Source: Chaetomium olivaceum (taxonomy: Eukaryota; Ascomycota; Sordariomycetes; Sordariales; Chaetomiaceae). Taken from it: a stretch of 64,000 bases of DNA. Under the pieces are notes generated by a model, which was not told where the DNA came from, did no database searches, and was given only the letters and a program-made list of their open reading frames with translations. Each line of letters opens with the position of its first letter. The stretch's first letter is position 1. The stretch lies in NCBI GenBank assembly GCA_039881045.1, contig JAYWVB010000004.1:1-64000 (forward strand), read 5' to 3'. Of this stretch, positions 62,288 to 64,000 are shown piece by piece. The position numbers and the translations under genes were made by a program.

Positions 62288-63792
62288 TTACCCGATTGCT
62301 TCGGTACTCAGGCTTGTCTCTTCGGCGACAAGCTTCGTTTGAATCCGTCCCCAGCTTTGTTGGATCAGCCCCCAGCTTCGTTGGATCCGTCCCGGCTTCG
62401 TCGAATCAGTCAACGGCTCCGTCTCCGGCTTCTGTTTTGTTGAAGTTAAATTCGTCAGCGGCTCCGTTCCCGGCTCTTGTTTCGGTGAATCCGTCAGCGG
62501 CTCAGCCGCCGGCGCTTGTTTTGCTGAATCCGCCAACGGTTCCGTCGCCGGCTCCTGCTTCGTTGAATCCGTCAGCGGCTCAGGCCCCGGCTCTTGTGTC
62601 GTTGAATCCGTCACCAGCTCCGTCGCCGGCTCTTGTTTGGTTGAATCTGTCAATGCCTCCGTCGCCGGCTTCTGCTCCGACTTCGTGAATAAAGCTAGTT
62701 CCAACGCAATTATCTTGTCCCTGGCCTTCACCACAATGTCCGTCAACGCCTCCCTGTTCTTCTCAAAGAGCTTGAAGCCCGGATCTCCGCCTCTTTCGAG
62801 ACCCGCTGCAATCTCCGCCAGTCTGTCACCCCATTGCTTCCAGACGACGGGACCGTTGCCGTTATCCCAACCGCCCCAGCCGTCCTTGCGGTGGGCCGGG
62901 AGCGGCAGCTGCTTCTTCACACACTCAGCATGGATGACATCTCCGGCAATTACTATCCACTGAGTGACACCCATGATCTGGGAGTCTAAAAGCTCTCCAC
63001 CTGGCTTCAGCTGGGACGAGATGAAGGACCCCTGCGTATTGAACCGAGACCTGTCTGCAATGTCAAATCCGGCGGCTGTGCAGCGAGCCGAAAACGTGTG
63101 GTAGCTGATAAAGGCAGCAGCATCGGCCTCGTATTGGTCGATATTTTCTTGAGAATCTAGGTTTTCGGTATCTTTGACCGTCATATCTATGGGGGTTGGC
63201 ATAGCTCAGCGCTTGGGACGTGGGAGGAGCTGAACCGTGGTGACCAACATCCGGGGTGAAAGTCGAGAAGCGCCCACTTAGGAGCGGGTCGCGGGTCCAG
63301 ATCTCACTGTCGATCCATTCGAACTCAGGTTGCTATTGAATGTAAGAAAATTGTCAGAGAGTGGTGTTTACCAATGAATGAGAAACCTACCACGAATATC
63401 TTAACGGCATGCGTGGGCAGTTTCCGCAGCTCCGAGAGCAGCTGGATGACTTTGATCTGCTTCGGGTCGTCGTAGTCCATTGCTAGGGCCACTGAGAACA
63501 CCGTTTCGTAAAACACGAGAAGATAGCCGGTCCATCCTTTCTTTTGGCCGTTGTAACCGTTGAACTTTGGCTCATAAACTTCCCTATACAGATTGTCGAA
63601 ACGCTGCGCAAATGTGGCCGGGGCCTCGTCGTTGTCGGAAAGCAAGTAGTCCCTCAAAAGGGTTGCGATTATTGATTCAAAATCGTTCTCTGCATTCCCT
63701 CGGGGCTGTGCTAGGTCATTCAATAGAGGCAGCCATTCCAGCCTCAACTGATCTTGTATATCAGGGCTTTCTGGTCGAGCGCCAGCAGCCAT
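62288..63792 (-). CDS. Fungal protein of unknown function (DUF3632-like) with 13-residue repeat tail, one-base frameshift
   Basis: Exon 1 is 63792-63391 (134 codons), the intron 63390-63333 (58 bp, GTAGGT...CAATAG) and exon 2 63332-62288. Just after the splice the frame reads QPEFEWIDSEIWTRDPLL to ALSYANP, then breaks at a C5 run (63195-63191). With four C it continues IDMTVKDTENLDSQ through AAAFISYHTFSARC and GGWDNGNG, for about 481 residues. The general layout (FYETVFSVALAMDY, W-I, SYHTFSARC, W-x(5)-W) resembles fungal proteins of the DUF3632 type; I am not certain of the family. The last 110 residues are seven copies of a 13-residue KQEPATEPLTDST-like repeat. There is no signal peptide or membrane span. 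Confidence 0.6.
62405..62680. repeat. 39-bp coding tandem repeat, about seven copies
   Basis: Degenerate 39-bp units encode the TEPLTDSTKQEPA-type repeat on the minus strand. Copies differ at several positions and there are no spacers. Confidence 0.8.
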
Positions 63793-64000
63793 CTTGAAGC
63801 TTGGACGATTTGAAAAATAGGGACGATGGGGTCGGAAAGAAGCGATGAAAACCTTTCAGTGAAGTTGGAGAGTAGAGAAGAACGTCTCGCGGGATGGAGA
63901 GTACAAGCCGCGCTTCTGCGGCTGTTTGTATGTTGTATGCCCCCGTTTCTTAAGCCTTTGGAGGAGGCCTGCGAGCGCTCGCGGCAGTGCGGGCACCATG
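63793..64000. other. Promoter region of the last gene, window edge
   Basis: No gene was seen. Confidence 0.5.

Overview
The window looks like nuclear DNA of a filamentous ascomycete, most probably a sordariomycete (Sordariales/Chaetomiaceae-like). The grounds are short introns (about 50-170 nt) with GTNNGT donors, CTRAC/TAAC branch sites and YAG acceptors; fungus-specific families (2EXR, Zn2Cys6, fungal kinase-like, sedolisin, GH18, GH43-CBM35); and transposons typical of such genomes (Tad/I-type LINE, Fot1/pogo, hAT, copia Gag remnant). No rRNA, tRNA, CRISPR or prokaryotic operon was seen.

Left part (1-21 kb) is accessory and repeat-rich. A decayed beta-lactamase-like gene (1-1080) is followed by a hAT DNA transposon (1452-10281) with 22-bp inverted ends and a near-perfect 8-bp target duplication. 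A LINE about 5.9 kb long has inserted into it, and the 5' end of that LINE is duplicated as a 392-bp inverted copy. Next come a broken membrane-protein fragment, a two-exon amidoligase gene, a UPF1-like SF1 helicase gene, and an apparently intact Fot1/pogo transposon (19282-21142) with identical 47-bp inverted ends sitting upstream of the helicase.

The middle (21-46 kb) is gene-dense and mostly intact: a multi-span membrane protein, a four-exon GPI-anchored Cys-rich surface protein, a low-complexity fungal protein, a zincin metalloprotease, a four-exon Na+/H+ (CPA2) antiporter, a sedolisin with a Thr/Lys/Pro linker, a 2EXR gene interrupted by two amber codons, a four-exon GH43-CBM35 enzyme (exo-beta-1,3-galactanase type), a copia Gag remnant, an Hst3/Hst4-type sirtuin and an ASC-1/TRIP4-type zinc finger protein.

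The right part (46-64 kb) holds a Rei1-like zinc-finger fragment, a two-exon protein with a PD-(D/E)XK-like residue pattern next to a divergent protein-kinase-like gene, two long gene-poor stretches (49.9-53.1 and 54.5-58.7 kb), a GH18 chitinase with three small frameshifts, a six-exon Zn2Cys6 regulator with one extra G in a G5 run, a cupin, and a two-exon gene with a 13-residue repeat tail and one extra base in another G5/C5 run.

In function this is a saprotroph-like mix: secreted hydrolases (sedolisin, zincin, chitinase, galactanase) with surface proteins and housekeeping chromatin/RNA genes. The best candidates for something undescribed are the amidoligase plus SF1 helicase neighbourhood and the nuclease-like plus kinase-like pair. 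All function assignments are by motif reading; no database search was possible.
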